Source: CAKZNE01 sp040222435
Lineage (GTDB): Bacteria > Bacteroidota > Bacteroidia > Flavobacteriales > Schleiferiaceae
Assembly: GCA_965212245.1 (NCBI GenBank)
Contig: OZ243107.1
Span: forward strand, 3,658,001 to 3,722,000
Reading direction: 5' to 3'
Length of the DNA: 64,000 nt
The number at the start of each line of letters is the position of its first letter. Positions within the stretch are counted from its first letter, which is position 1. Both the position numbers and the translations under genes were made by a program. The notes beneath the pieces were generated by a model. It was not told where the DNA came from, made no database searches, and saw only the letters and a list, made by a program, of their open reading frames with translations. Below, piece after piece: positions 16,917-25,102 of the stretch.

Positions 16917-17906
16917 ATGAAACGAGTACTTATTTTTAATGATCACTCTTTTGCAGGACAATCCCTCCTGGAAGCCTTGCTGAGCACTGCTCTTTATGAG
17001 ATTACCGTGCTGAGTGAGGAAAAGAAAGAATGGCCCGCACCAAAGGGCCCCACTTATGTAAAAGGCAGCCGCCAGTCCAAAGCAAACCAGCAACTACTGG
17101 CCGGGCAAAGCTGGGATTTTGTCATTGACCTTTCCACACAATACCCGGCTGAAATGGAAAGCACTTTAAAACACCTTTCCGATCCAGGGCTTTATGTATA
17201 TATGTCTTCCTGTGCCGTATATCCACCGCGGAGGAGCAGCAGCCCTTTGCGAAAAGAAAACTCTGAAACTTTCCGGAAGTCAGCCACGCCCTCCGCTACA
17301 CCTCAGTCTTTTGGTGAGCGCCAGGCAGAATGTGAACGGCTGCTGGCCGGCTCGGGTCTGGATCACCTGATATTGCGCCCGGCTACACTATATGGCCCCG
17401 GTGATACGTCTGATCTGCTGTACTACTGGATATACCACATCCGTGAAGGTGGTCTTTTAACGATCCCCGATCAGGGGGAACGCTTCTTTTCTCTTACGCA
17501 TGTAAAGGACGTAAGCCGCACCATACTGGCCGGCATGGCGCAGAAGCCCCCTGCTTCAGTATACAATGTAGTGAGTACCGCTTTATTCAACATCCGGGGA
17601 ATTATTGATGCGGTATCCCCCATCCTTAACCGGCATTGTGTAATGTTTAACGCCCCCTCGGCTTTTTTACACGCCCATGGTTTACAACAATGGACAGACT
17701 TGCCCCTTTGGGTGGATGGTGACCATCATACTTTTAATGGTAACCGCTGGCAACGGGATTTTAATTTGAAACCTACTGATTTCAGGGAAGGCCTGCTGGA
17801 AACCCTTAGCTATTACGCGGATCTTAAGTGGCCCGTTCCCAAAAGTGGGCTGAGTGCTGAAAAGCGGGATGAACTGCTCCGTGAACTCCGCCAGTTTACC
17901 GTCTAA
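16917..17906 (+). CDS. NAD(P)-fold epimerase-like protein with degenerate motifs
   Basis: The ATG at 16917 gives 329 residues beginning MKRVLIFNDHSFAGQSLLEAL. A GTG eight codons upstream is possible but adds a non-conserved leader. The protein has the extended SDR (sugar-epimerase) layout: Rossmann strand 1, YMSSCAVYPP for the catalytic Ser strand, and LRPATLYGPGD. The catalytic YxxxK is replaced by FGERQ (in QSFGERQAECERL), and the dinucleotide motif GxxGxxG is reduced to NDHSFAG. The overall pattern is closer to CSP41-like or isoflavone-reductase-like members that bind a nucleotide or RNA without epimerase chemistry. It stands alone between divergent and convergent neighbours. Catalytic activity is doubtful. 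Confidence 0.75.
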   Translation: MKRVLIFNDHSFAGQSLLEALLSTALYEITVLSEEKKEWPAPKGPTYVKGSRQSKANQQLLAGQSWDFVIDLSTQYPAEMESTLKHLSDPGLYVYMSSCAVYPPRRSSSPLRKENSETFRKSATPSATPQSFGERQAECERLLAGSGLDHLILRPATLYGPGDTSDLLYYWIYHIREGGLLTIPDQGERFFSLTHVKDVSRTILAGMAQKPPASVYNVVSTALFNIRGIIDAVSPILNRHCVMFNAPSAFLHAHGLQQWTDLPLWVDGDHHTFNGNRWQRDFNLKPTDFREGLLETLSYYADLKWPVPKSGLSAEKRDELLRELRQFTV

Positions 17907-17914
17907 ACAACAGT

Positions 17915-18565
17915 TTAATTGGTATGAAAAGGATAGTACGTCAACTGTACATAAAAGAAGCGTTCCACCAGCTCCACCACCGGTAGCCTATACCCTTCGT
18001 TTTCTTTAACCATATTCAGAAATCCACGGCTGTACCCCAGGCTTAGCAAGAGGTCACCCTCATATCTCAGGCCGAATGCAAAAGCCAGCGCCACATCTCC
18101 AAAAAAATTAAAATCCCGGAGTTGTAACCAATCGCGCTCCGCTGTGGTAAAAATATGATGTTCGCCCGCCAGGCCTCCTTTTATAAATACCCCTGGCTGC
18201 TCCATAATACGTTGAAAATAAGACAGTGCCCAGCGTAAGCGGTTTACCTGCATACTGTAGGAGCCCCGGTGGTTTAAGCCATCATGCCGGTAACGGAGGT
18301 CAAAAGTCCTCCAACCTAATTCAGCCTGAACAAAACGGGCTGTTCCGGAAAATTGTATGCGATTGGTAAAGCCAAGTATAAAAACGGGGCGTTTTTCAAA
18401 AGTGGTACTTGAAAGCTGATCCGGCTGGAACATAATCCGGTTGGCTATGTCGCCCATACCCACATTTATACCAGGGTTTATAAAGGAGATGTGTGGTGCT
18501 GCAGACTGCCCAAGCAGGCATCCATGGCCCAGTATAAAAGTCAGTAAAAAAGAAAGCCAACGCAT
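17915..18565 (-). CDS. Predicted outer-membrane beta-barrel protein
   Basis: The product of 216 residues starts with a signal peptide (MRWLSFLLTFILGHGCLLGQ). The remainder is a run of alternating, aromatic-flanked beta strands (for example RFVQAELGWRTFDLRYRH and VALAFAFGLRYEGDLLLSLG) and ends in an aromatic strand FFYVQLTYYPF near the terminus. That is the pattern of a small outer-membrane barrel of the PorT or OmpW size class. No specific family was recognised. It converges with the SDR-fold gene (8-base gap). No sorting domain is present, so it is not a T9SS cargo. Confidence 0.65.
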   Translation of the reverse strand: MRWLSFLLTFILGHGCLLGQSAAPHISFINPGINVGMGDIANRIMFQPDQLSSTTFEKRPVFILGFTNRIQFSGTARFVQAELGWRTFDLRYRHDGLNHRGSYSMQVNRLRWALSYFQRIMEQPGVFIKGGLAGEHHIFTTAERDWLQLRDFNFFGDVALAFAFGLRYEGDLLLSLGYSRGFLNMVKENEGYRLPVVELVERFFYVQLTYYPFHTN

Positions 18566-18633
18566 ACGCTTTAAACGGAGTTTATCACTTTTATATATAG
18601 AATGGTAAATTTAGTAAGGTTGCCTCCGGGCAT

Positions 18634-18664
18634 AAAAAAGGGGGCTATGCGTTTCATAGCCCCC
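18634..18664 (-). terminator. Rho-independent terminator downstream of lipoprotein operon
   Basis: A perfect 10-base-pair inverted repeat (GGGGGCTATG at 18640-18649 and CATAGCCCCC at 18655-18664) encloses a 5-base loop. On the minus strand it is followed by six T residues (18639-18634). It lies 33 bases after the stop of the 35-residue gene, which supports that gene being transcribed with the lipoprotein gene. Confidence 0.9.
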
Positions 18665-18696
18665 AAAGGTTAACAGTTGAATATTTTAAGCCCGCC

Positions 18697-18804
18697 TTAT
18701 TTTTTTTTCTTTTTGGATGATTGTTTTTGTGTGAAGCGTTTGGCCAGAAATTCACCGGCTGCACCGCCTATCAGGCCACATATCACAATAATCCAGAAGT
18801 TCAT
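18697..18804 (-). CDS. 35-residue membrane peptide with glycine-rich helix and lysine tail
   Basis: The frame starts at ATG 18804 and stops at TAA 18699-18697. It encodes one hydrophobic glycine-containing helix (FWIIVICGLIGGAAGEFLA) followed by KRFTQKQSSKKKKK. Its ATG is one base after the TGA of the lipoprotein gene (18808-18806), and a strong terminator follows 33 bases after its stop. That arrangement favours a real, translationally coupled gene. The size, G-x-x-G-G-A-A-G pattern and basic tail resemble small membrane-active peptides or membrane-anchored accessory peptides. No family was recognised. It could equally be a chance short frame with a poly-lysine end, but its position argues otherwise. 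Confidence 0.6.
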   Translation of the reverse strand: MNFWIIVICGLIGGAAGEFLAKRFTQKQSSKKKKK

Positions 18805-18805
18805 A

Positions 18806-19645
18806 TCAGGAAAACCATTTTGCAATACGGCCTACCAAACCGGTGGAGCCAACCACAGCACCGGCCACGGCTGATCCGCCCACCACTTTCCAGTTTACAT
18901 CTCCTGTAATGGTATATTGCACAATGCCCGAGCTAACGGCTCCCACAATACCTCCTGCAACATCAGCTGCCGCCCAGGCCGGTAAAGCCGCGGTTTTATA
19001 TTTATCAGCTGAGGGGTGTGTTTTCCACCAGTCAATAGACGAAAGTGATATAGAAAGAACAATGGGTAAAAGCTGGCCGGTAGCAGAGTTTTGGGTATAA
19101 TTACTGTTTTCCCAATCTTTAAGAGCCCTTTGTACAAAATCTTCCAACTGGGTGTTACTCACCGTGCCATCCAGGTTTCCCCGGGCCATGCTTAACAGGG
19201 TTTTGAGTTTACCGTGTTCAAAAGCGTCAATAACGCCATTGGCCAACAGATCATCAATTTCTGAAGAAAGGGTAACACCAGACCCCCGGCTTACGAAGGC
19301 TTCGTTATACAAGTCAGGATATACCACCAGGTCCCGGTACTCATAAAGCTCAGCGGATAACTGATTTTGATCATTGGCCGATAAACCGGTTGAGGGTACA
19401 TAGCCTTGCTGAAAGCGGGCCACATAGTCAATTTTGTCCTGCTTGAGGTTTAGCGAAATGTCTTCACTAAAATGATCTAAAGCGTTACTCAGAAATGCAT
19501 TGTGAAGATCACCATACTGCTTATAGGCAGAAAAGCTGAGTTTTTTACCACTATCTTCATTACTATTCTTAATCTCCTTGCTACAGGAAACCACAAAAAG
19601 TACAGCTGCCAGTAAGGCCGCAACTTGAAATACATAACGTTTCAT
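18806..19645 (-). CDS. Lipoprotein with glycine-zipper (bacteriocin-like) C-terminus
   Basis: The ATG at 19645 gives 279 residues. A TTG six codons upstream is possible, but the ATG starts directly at the lipoprotein signal peptide MKRYVFQVAALLAAVLFVVSC, with lipid cysteine C21. About 200 soluble, mainly helical residues follow. The last ~55 are a hydrophobic glycine/alanine-rich hairpin (VAGGIVGAVSSGIVQ and VVGGSAVAGAVVGSTG) ending in KWFS. That tail looks like the glycine zippers of class II bacteriocins and membrane-inserting peptides, here attached to a lipoprotein. The mature protein is probably at the periplasmic or outer face. The 35-residue peptide gene follows after 1 base. The function is unknown. 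Confidence 0.75.
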   Translation of the reverse strand: MKRYVFQVAALLAAVLFVVSCSKEIKNSNEDSGKKLSFSAYKQYGDLHNAFLSNALDHFSEDISLNLKQDKIDYVARFQQGYVPSTGLSANDQNQLSAELYEYRDLVVYPDLYNEAFVSRGSGVTLSSEIDDLLANGVIDAFEHGKLKTLLSMARGNLDGTVSNTQLEDFVQRALKDWENSNYTQNSATGQLLPIVLSISLSSIDWWKTHPSADKYKTAALPAWAAADVAGGIVGAVSSGIVQYTITGDVNWKVVGGSAVAGAVVGSTGLVGRIAKWFS

Positions 19646-20066
19646 AATGACTCGATTTTTCAAACTTCGCCTACTCTCTTTTTTTAAAGTGGTTCTTTCG
19701 GCTTATTCCCACATTTAACTACTATACAGGCATTTAAAAACCTGATAAGCAGTTATACGCGAACTAAAAAAAATCAACTGTAAACCTTAACTATACTAAC
19801 TATATATAAGAACTTTTTAAAAGCATATCAAATATATTTCATAGAAACAATAAAGTCAATACCCCGCCTATACTTTTAGGATTTGATTTTTAGGGGTAAA
19901 AATTTTAAGAATAGTGAAACTATTTGAATGAATATGACTTGAGGTTTCAGGCTTAAAAAAACCAACCACTAAAAAAATTTACCGGTCAGGCTACTAGCCG
20001 CTTACCAATTAATTAAATCAGTTGGTGGCTTAAGTGAAGCTACATTTTACTAATTTCACCTCTCTT
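19646..20066. other. AT-rich divergent intergenic region (421 bases)
   Basis: No credible gene was seen. The stretch is AT-rich and separates the lipoprotein gene (minus) from the small secreted-protein gene (plus). Its only recognisable content is a possible promoter for the minus-strand operon at 19829-19859. The short frames present are under 30 codons and look random. Confidence 0.6.
19829..19859 (-). promoter_or_regulatory. Possible promoter of the lipoprotein/small-peptide operon
   Basis: On the minus strand TTG (19859-19857) is followed after 20 bases by TATATTTG (19836-19829), matching the Bacteroidota TTG-N-TAnnTTTG pattern. The implied leader to the ATG at 19645 would be about 175 bases, which is long. 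The call therefore rests on the motif only. Confidence 0.35.
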
Positions 20067-20486
20067 ATGAAAAAGGGTGTGAAATATCGGATAACCTTAT
20101 TGCTGATACTGGTGGTGCAGGTGAGTATGTATGCTGCCGAAAGCAAATACTCCTTTTGTGTACAACACCCCCTGCACGGAACCTTTAAGGCGGAGGTGTA
20201 CTTTGAAGCCATGGACCTGGGGCAATTAGCTGCCCGTAAAATGCTGGAACAGAAACTACAGCCTATATGGTCTGACTCCGTGCGGATTGCTCCCTTTACC
20301 AGTGCATCATGTGCCTGTGGCTCTGCCTGCCGTATACTGGAAGTCCGGGCCAAAGACTGGGACTCTGCTCCTGCTACCATTGACTCTATACTTTCGGGTA
20401 CTAAAGAAGCTTTTGAAAACCCCGGTGCCTTTGTTAAGGGTGCCATAGGTAAGGCTGGTAAAATGCTGGGCAGCCTGTTCGATTAA
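20067..20486 (+). CDS. Small secreted protein of unknown function
   Basis: The ATG at 20067 gives 139 residues with a signal peptide (MKKGVKYRITLLLILVVQVSMYA). An in-frame GTG eleven codons upstream would spoil the signal and was rejected. The mature part begins AESKYSFCVQHPLHG and contains a cysteine cluster SASCACGSACR near the middle. It ends in an amphipathic, glycine-containing helix (FVKGAIGKAGKMLGSLF). I do not recognise a family. The four closely placed cysteines, in an exported protein, could form disulfides or bind a metal, which is inference. It reads toward the DUF2911 gene 91 bases downstream. Confidence 0.6.
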   Translation: MKKGVKYRITLLLILVVQVSMYAAESKYSFCVQHPLHGTFKAEVYFEAMDLGQLAARKMLEQKLQPIWSDSVRIAPFTSASCACGSACRILEVRAKDWDSAPATIDSILSGTKEAFENPGAFVKGAIGKAGKMLGSLFD

Positions 20487-20513
20487 TATTTTCTTCATAC
20501 CCGGACATGGCTT

Positions 20514-20549
20514 TTTGATTCAGAAAGTGTCTGAATTTCCATAGCTTTG
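20514..20549 (+). promoter_or_regulatory. Possible promoter of the DUF2911 gene
   Basis: TTTG (20514-20517) and TAGCTTTG (20542-20549) lie 24 bases apart, slightly longer than the usual Bacteroidota spacing. The ATG is 28 bases downstream. Confidence 0.35.
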
Positions 20550-20577
20550 GCGCTTTACTTAAGCCTTGGCAATACAG

Positions 20578-21132
20578 ATGAAAAAAAATTTAAAATGGAC
20601 CGGGATCATACTGGTATCCCTGTTCATTCTCCTTTTCGGGTTCTTCAAATACATGCATTACAATACCAAGCAGCACAGCCCGGAAATGGTGATCCAATAC
20701 GCCAGGGGTGATTTGGAATTATCGGTTTTTTACAACCGTCCTTATAAAAAAGGCCGTGATATTTTTGGTGGACTGGTACCCTACGGCCAGGTATGGCGCA
20801 CCGGGGCAAACGAAGCTACTACTTTTACCACCAGTCAGGACTTGCTTATTGATGGCAAAACACTGAAAGCGGGAACCTATACCTTATGGACCATTCCCAA
20901 TCGCAACCGCTGGGAAGTGATCTTTAACAGCAAGGAATACCCCTGGGGTATTGATATGGATGGTGAGCCGATGCGTGAACCGGAATTTGATGCCCTTTCT
21001 GTAACCGTAATGCCGGAAGAACTGGATGAGCAGGTGGAACAGTTTACCATTGCCTTTCGTGAAGGAGATCCCGTAGAGATGGATCTCCGCTGGGATTATA
21101 CGGAGGTTTCCATTCCCTTACAAACGCAATAG
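20578..21132 (+). CDS. DUF2911 domain protein, membrane anchored
   Basis: The ATG at 20578 gives 184 residues starting MKKNLKWTGIILVSLFILLFG. This is a single N-terminal membrane anchor or uncleaved signal, and the TTG four codons upstream was rejected. The rest is a DUF2911 domain with the family motifs RPYKKGRDIFGGLVPYGQVW, WRTGANEATTF, GTYTLWTIP and WGIDMDGEPMRE. DUF2911 proteins are beta-rich, widespread in Bacteroidota and of unknown biochemical role. The location is probably periplasmic, tethered to the inner membrane. The 3' end converges with the membrane-protein gene at 21135, with a 2-base gap. Confidence 0.88.
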   Translation: MKKNLKWTGIILVSLFILLFGFFKYMHYNTKQHSPEMVIQYARGDLELSVFYNRPYKKGRDIFGGLVPYGQVWRTGANEATTFTTSQDLLIDGKTLKAGTYTLWTIPNRNRWEVIFNSKEYPWGIDMDGEPMREPEFDALSVTVMPEELDEQVEQFTIAFREGDPVEMDLRWDYTEVSIPLQTQ

Positions 21133-21134
21133 AT

Positions 21135-21554
21135 TTACAAACACCCAAGGTTACTGAGAAAAAGCCAGCTATATAACAGGGCAAAGAATATAAAAAGGCT
21201 ATTCATCAGGATCTCCCCAAACTTGAAAATTGGTTTTTCAGGAATGCTGTACATAGGGTAATAGGCAAATTGTGTGAGCACCTTCCCTGTCCAATAAGCG
21301 GCAATTAATCCTGTTAAAGCTACAGCAAGCCCGCTGCCGTTGTGAAGATCATCCGTTAAGGTTATGGCTATAAGGCCAAAGGCAAAGTTTAAACCCTGAA
21401 TGTAGCGTCCGTAAGTTTTAGCAATCTCCTGATTCAAGGGCTTCAGTTTTTTGATATCCCTATACCAGTCAAACACCTTATGTCTGATGTAAGGGTATAT
21501 CAAAGCCGTAAATATTTGCCCTATTCCTCCGATAATTATCAGTGTATTTTTCAT
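21135..21554 (-). CDS. Small polytopic membrane protein
   Basis: The 139-residue product has four hydrophobic segments (about 4-22, 55-72, 78-98 and 115-135). They are separated by short polar loops, including RHKVFDWYRDIKKLKPL. No signature was recognised; the size resembles uncharacterised DUF-type four-helix membrane proteins of Bacteroidota. It lies downstream of gyrB on the same strand, but a strong terminator (21635-21663) separates them. It therefore needs its own promoter, which I did not find. Confidence 0.6.
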   Translation of the reverse strand: MKNTLIIIGGIGQIFTALIYPYIRHKVFDWYRDIKKLKPLNQEIAKTYGRYIQGLNFAFGLIAITLTDDLHNGSGLAVALTGLIAAYWTGKVLTQFAYYPMYSIPEKPIFKFGEILMNSLFIFFALLYSWLFLSNLGCL

Positions 21555-21634
21555 GGTGGATTATCTTCTACGAAAGATACAACCCGTCTGATTTTCCGGA
21601 GTACATTGAAAGCCTGGAATGATTCTATTTAACA

Positions 21635-21663
21635 CAAAAAACCCGGCACTTTCGCACCGGGTT
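21635..21663 (-). terminator. Rho-independent terminator of gyrB
   Basis: On the minus strand a hairpin of seven Watson-Crick pairs (AACCCGG/CCGGGTT) extends through two wobble pairs and a C-G closing pair to a GAAA tetraloop. A T tract follows (21640-21635). It lies 29 bases after the gyrB stop. Confidence 0.9.
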
Positions 21664-21691
21664 CTCTGAACTAAGTATATAATTACCAATT

Positions 21692-23635
21692 TTAGACGTC
21701 AATCTTAGCGTATTTCGCATTTTTTTCAATGAACTCACGCCTGGGGGGTACATCATCTCCCATCAGCATAGAGAAAATACGGTCGGCTTCCGCAGCAGAA
21801 TCAATGGTTACCTGACGCATGGTACGTCCTTCGGGATTCATAGTAGTTTCCCAAAGCTGTTCGGCATTCATCTCTCCCAAACCTTTATAGCGCTGTACGC
21901 TAATACCCGATTTCGTTTCGCCTCCCATTTCCTGGATAAACCGGTCGCGCATATCTTCACTCCACGCATATTGCTGCTTGGCACCTTTCTTTACCAGGTA
22001 TAAGGGTGGTGAGGCAATGTAGATATACCCGTTCTCGATCAGTTCCTTCATATAACGGAAGAAAAAGGTAAGGATCAAAGTGGCAATGTGGCTACCATCC
22101 ACATCCGCATCACACATGATCACAATTTTATGGTAGCGCAGTTTTGCCAGGTTCAGCGCTTTGCTATCATCTTCAGTTCCTATACTTACCCCCAGGGCGG
22201 TAAACATATTCTTGATCTCCTCGTTCTCAAAAACCTTGTGTTGCATGGCTTTCTCCACGTTCAGGATCTTACCCCGCAACGGGAGGATGGCCTGGAAATT
22301 ACGATCGCGGCCCTGCTTGGCAGTACCACCGGCCGAATCTCCCTCCACCAGGAATATCTCACAGATTTGCGGGTCGGTTTCGGAACAATCGGAAAGTTTA
22401 CCGGGTAAGCCGGAACCGCTCATTACGGTTTTACGCTGTACCATTTCACGGGCCTTGCGTGCCGCAACACGGGCTTTGGCCGCCAGTATTACCTTCTGCA
22501 CAATCGTTTTGGCCCCCTGCGGGTTTTCTTCCAGGTAATTGGTAAGCATCTCTCCCACCAACTGATCTACGGCACCGGATACTTCACTGTTACCCAGTTT
22601 GGTTTTGGTTTGTCCCTCAAACTGGGGTTCCATCACTTTTACCGAGATCACAGCGGTGAGTCCTTCCCGGAAATCATCACCGGATACTTCTACCTTTTCA
22701 CGGGTAAGCATACCACTTTCATCCGCATACTTCTTGAGTGTACGGGTTAAAGCTCTGCGGAAACCCGCCAGGTGGGTCCCCCCCTCATGGGTGTTAATAT
22801 TATTTACGTAGGAATGTAAGTTTTCGTTATAGGAAGTATTGTAGTGCATAGCTACTTCCACGGGTACTTCATTCTTTTCCCCTTCCATGTGGATTACTTC
22901 CGGCATAAGGGTTTCGCGGTTCATATCAATAAACTCCACAAATTCCTTGAGGCCTCCCTCGCTGTAAAAACGCTCTGATTTAGGTTGGCCTTCTTCATCT
23001 TCTTCCCGAAGGTCAGTGAGGGTAATAGCTATACCTTTATTCAGGAAAGACAGTTCCCGCATACGCGCTGCCAGTATATCATAATGGTATACGGTATCAA
23101 GGAAAATATCAGCATCAGGCTGGAAAGTAACCAGGGTACCGCGGTAATCGGTGGTTCCCACTTCCTTTACCGGAGCCTGTGGCACCCCGATCTTGTACTC
23201 CTGCACATAGTGTTTACCCCCTTTAAAAACTTCGGCCCTGAGATCACTGGAGAGTGCATTTACACAGGAAACACCTACCCCGTGCAAACCACCGGATACT
23301 TTATAGGAATCTTTATCAAACTTACCACCGGCATGCAGCACGGTCATTACCACCTCCAGGGCGGAGCGGCCTTCTTTCTCGTGCATTTCGATGGGAATAC
23401 CCCTGCCGTCATCTCTTACGGTAATGGAATTATTCTCATTAATAGTTACTTCAATATTTTCACAATGGCCGGCCAATGCCTCATCAATAGAGTTATCAAC
23501 CACCTCATACACCAGGTGATGCAAACCTTTCAGGCCTACATCGCCAATATACATGGAAGGGCGCTTGCGTACCGCTTCCAATCCTTCCAGTACCTGAATA
23601 CTACTGGCACCGTATTCTTTAGCTACTTCGCTCAT
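21692..23635 (-). CDS. gyrB: DNA gyrase subunit B
   Basis: This is the ATPase and TOPRIM subunit of the A2B2 gyrase that introduces negative supercoils. The 647-residue length is normal for Bacteroidota, without the large proteobacterial insert. It shows the GHKL ATPase motifs EVVDNSIDEALAG, DDGRGIP and GGLHGVGVSCVNALS. The transducer region has QTKTKLGNSEV. The TOPRIM motifs are EGDSAGGTAKQGRDR, RGKILNVEKA and DADVDGSHI, and the C-terminal element is QRYKGLGEMNAEQLW. The gene is monocistronic: a terminator follows, and the upstream region is a 284-base gap shared with the divergent VWA gene. Confidence 0.97.
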   Translation of the reverse strand: MSEVAKEYGASSIQVLEGLEAVRKRPSMYIGDVGLKGLHHLVYEVVDNSIDEALAGHCENIEVTINENNSITVRDDGRGIPIEMHEKEGRSALEVVMTVLHAGGKFDKDSYKVSGGLHGVGVSCVNALSSDLRAEVFKGGKHYVQEYKIGVPQAPVKEVGTTDYRGTLVTFQPDADIFLDTVYHYDILAARMRELSFLNKGIAITLTDLREEDEEGQPKSERFYSEGGLKEFVEFIDMNRETLMPEVIHMEGEKNEVPVEVAMHYNTSYNENLHSYVNNINTHEGGTHLAGFRRALTRTLKKYADESGMLTREKVEVSGDDFREGLTAVISVKVMEPQFEGQTKTKLGNSEVSGAVDQLVGEMLTNYLEENPQGAKTIVQKVILAAKARVAARKAREMVQRKTVMSGSGLPGKLSDCSETDPQICEIFLVEGDSAGGTAKQGRDRNFQAILPLRGKILNVEKAMQHKVFENEEIKNMFTALGVSIGTEDDSKALNLAKLRYHKIVIMCDADVDGSHIATLILTFFFRYMKELIENGYIYIASPPLYLVKKGAKQQYAWSEDMRDRFIQEMGGETKSGISVQRYKGLGEMNAEQLWETTMNPEGRTMRQVTIDSAAEADRIFSMLMGDDVPPRREFIEKNAKYAKIDV

Positions 23636-23666
23636 ACTCTTTACGTTAGTAAAAATTGGATTCTTA

Positions 23667-23674
23667 CAAATTTA
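23667..23674 (-). promoter_or_regulatory. Possible -7 element of gyrB
   Basis: TAAATTTG on the minus strand, 31 bases upstream of the gyrB ATG, matches the Bacteroidota TAnnTTTG box. No TTTG was seen at the expected upstream distance, so support is partial. Confidence 0.3.
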
Positions 23675-23919
23675 ACCAAAAACAACGGTTAAAACATCAC
23701 CGGATAACCTATAAATACAGGGGTTTTCCACAATTTGTTAACATTAACGCAATAATCTCAAAGCCGGGTATAGTCGCTTATGCAGCTATTCAAAAAACAC
23801 AAGGGCGAACTGCTCCCCGTTTTAGCTATGCTCTCATTCTTAAAAACTATGATTTCATTTATTGAACTGCCTTTTAAAACTTTACTTTCGAAGGGAATGT
23901 TACTACCAAAAACCGGTTT

Positions 23920-25023
23920 ATGTTAGGATTGCGCTTTTCACAATATACCGGCAAGGGTAAAACCTTGTTTGAGAAACTCCTGGGTATTTTTAAGGAATTA
24001 CTATTACACACCTCCGGTGATGTGGATGAGGCACTGGACTGGTTGCGCGAGCTGGATGACGAATACCAACTCACCAATGCTAACTATACACTGGATGATT
24101 TTATTGAAGACCTGAAAAAACAAGGCTACCTGCGGGAAGAAACAGATGACCCCGAGGGTGGCGGATTGGGCATGACGGCCAAGACCGAACGGTCCATCCG
24201 CCAGAGTGCGCTGGAGCAAATCTTCGGGAAATTACGAAAATCAGCCTCCGGCAATCACAGCACCAAACAGAGTGGCCAGGGAGATGAACCTACGGCTGAT
24301 CTGCGGCAATATCGCTTTGGCGACAGTCCTGACAGCATAGCTATGAACGAAAGTATCCGCAATGCTTTTATTTCACAGGGTATTGATCAGTTTGGGATGA
24401 CAGAAAACGACCTGGTGGTAAATGAAACCTTTTTCAAGGCACAGATGAGTACCGTGCTGATGATTGATATCAGCCATTCGATGATCCTGTATGGTGAAGA
24501 CCGTATTACCCCTGCTAAAAAAGTGGCCCTGGCTCTTGCTGAGCTCATTAAAACCCGCTACCCAAAGGATACGCTGGATATCATCGTCTTTGGAAATGAG
24601 GCCTGGCCTATACAGCTGGAAGAACTACCCTACCTCAGGGTAGGACCGTATCATACCAATACCGTGGCCGGTCTGGAATTGGCTATGGATATTCTCCGCA
24701 AAAAGAAGAATGCCAATAAGCAGATCTTTATGATTACAGATGGAAAGCCCAGCTGCCTTAAAGAACCGGACGGCACTTATTATAAAAATAGTTTAGGACT
24801 GGACGATTATATCGTGAATAAATGCCTCAATAAAGCTGCGGCCTGCCGCAGGCTGCAAATTCCTATTACCACCTTTATGATAGCCCAGGACCCGTATTTG
24901 CAAAAGTTTGTTCAGGATTTTACACAGGCTAATAAGGGTAAAGCTTTCTTCACAGGACTAAAAGGCCTGGGCGAATTTATTTTTATGGATTATGAAAACA
25001 ACCGCAGGCGGAAAAGCCGGTAA
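23920..25023 (+). CDS. VWA-domain protein paired with MoxR-like ATPase
   Basis: The 367-residue cytoplasmic protein (no signal or membrane segment) has an N-terminal helical region of about 150 residues and a von Willebrand factor A domain from about 180. The metal-ion-dependent adhesion motif is DISHS (in LMIDISHSM), with the threonine in HTNT and the aspartate in ITDGKPS. Proteins of this layout act with a MoxR/BchI-type AAA+ ATPase as metal-insertion or complex-remodelling pairs, analogous to BchD-BchI or CoxE-CoxD. The partner gene starts 79 bases downstream on the same strand. No chlorophyll, cobalamin or CO-oxidation gene is nearby, so the substrate is unknown. Confidence 0.85.
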   Translation: MLGLRFSQYTGKGKTLFEKLLGIFKELLLHTSGDVDEALDWLRELDDEYQLTNANYTLDDFIEDLKKQGYLREETDDPEGGGLGMTAKTERSIRQSALEQIFGKLRKSASGNHSTKQSGQGDEPTADLRQYRFGDSPDSIAMNESIRNAFISQGIDQFGMTENDLVVNETFFKAQMSTVLMIDISHSMILYGEDRITPAKKVALALAELIKTRYPKDTLDIIVFGNEAWPIQLEELPYLRVGPYHTNTVAGLELAMDILRKKKNANKQIFMITDGKPSCLKEPDGTYYKNSLGLDDYIVNKCLNKAAACRRLQIPITTFMIAQDPYLQKFVQDFTQANKGKAFFTGLKGLGEFIFMDYENNRRRKSR

Positions 25024-25102
25024 ACAGAAAACCTGGCACAAAATGGTTAACCACCGTAAAGCAGCCAATCTTATACATTAAAATCTTACAACACTAAAAT
25101 AC

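Noticed and set aside
22985..23692. A 235-codon open frame on the plus strand opposite gyrB
   Set aside because: It is antisense to a strongly conserved gene, with no signature or plausible composition; open only because of gyrB codon usage.
23728..23737. DnaA-box-like TTTTCCACA near gyrB, considered as part of a replication origin
   Set aside because: It is a single imperfect box without a cluster, AT-rich unwinding repeats or dnaA nearby.
23656..23865. A 69-codon plus-strand frame between gyrB and the VWA gene
   Set aside because: It lies across the gyrB promoter region, has random-looking composition and no family resemblance.
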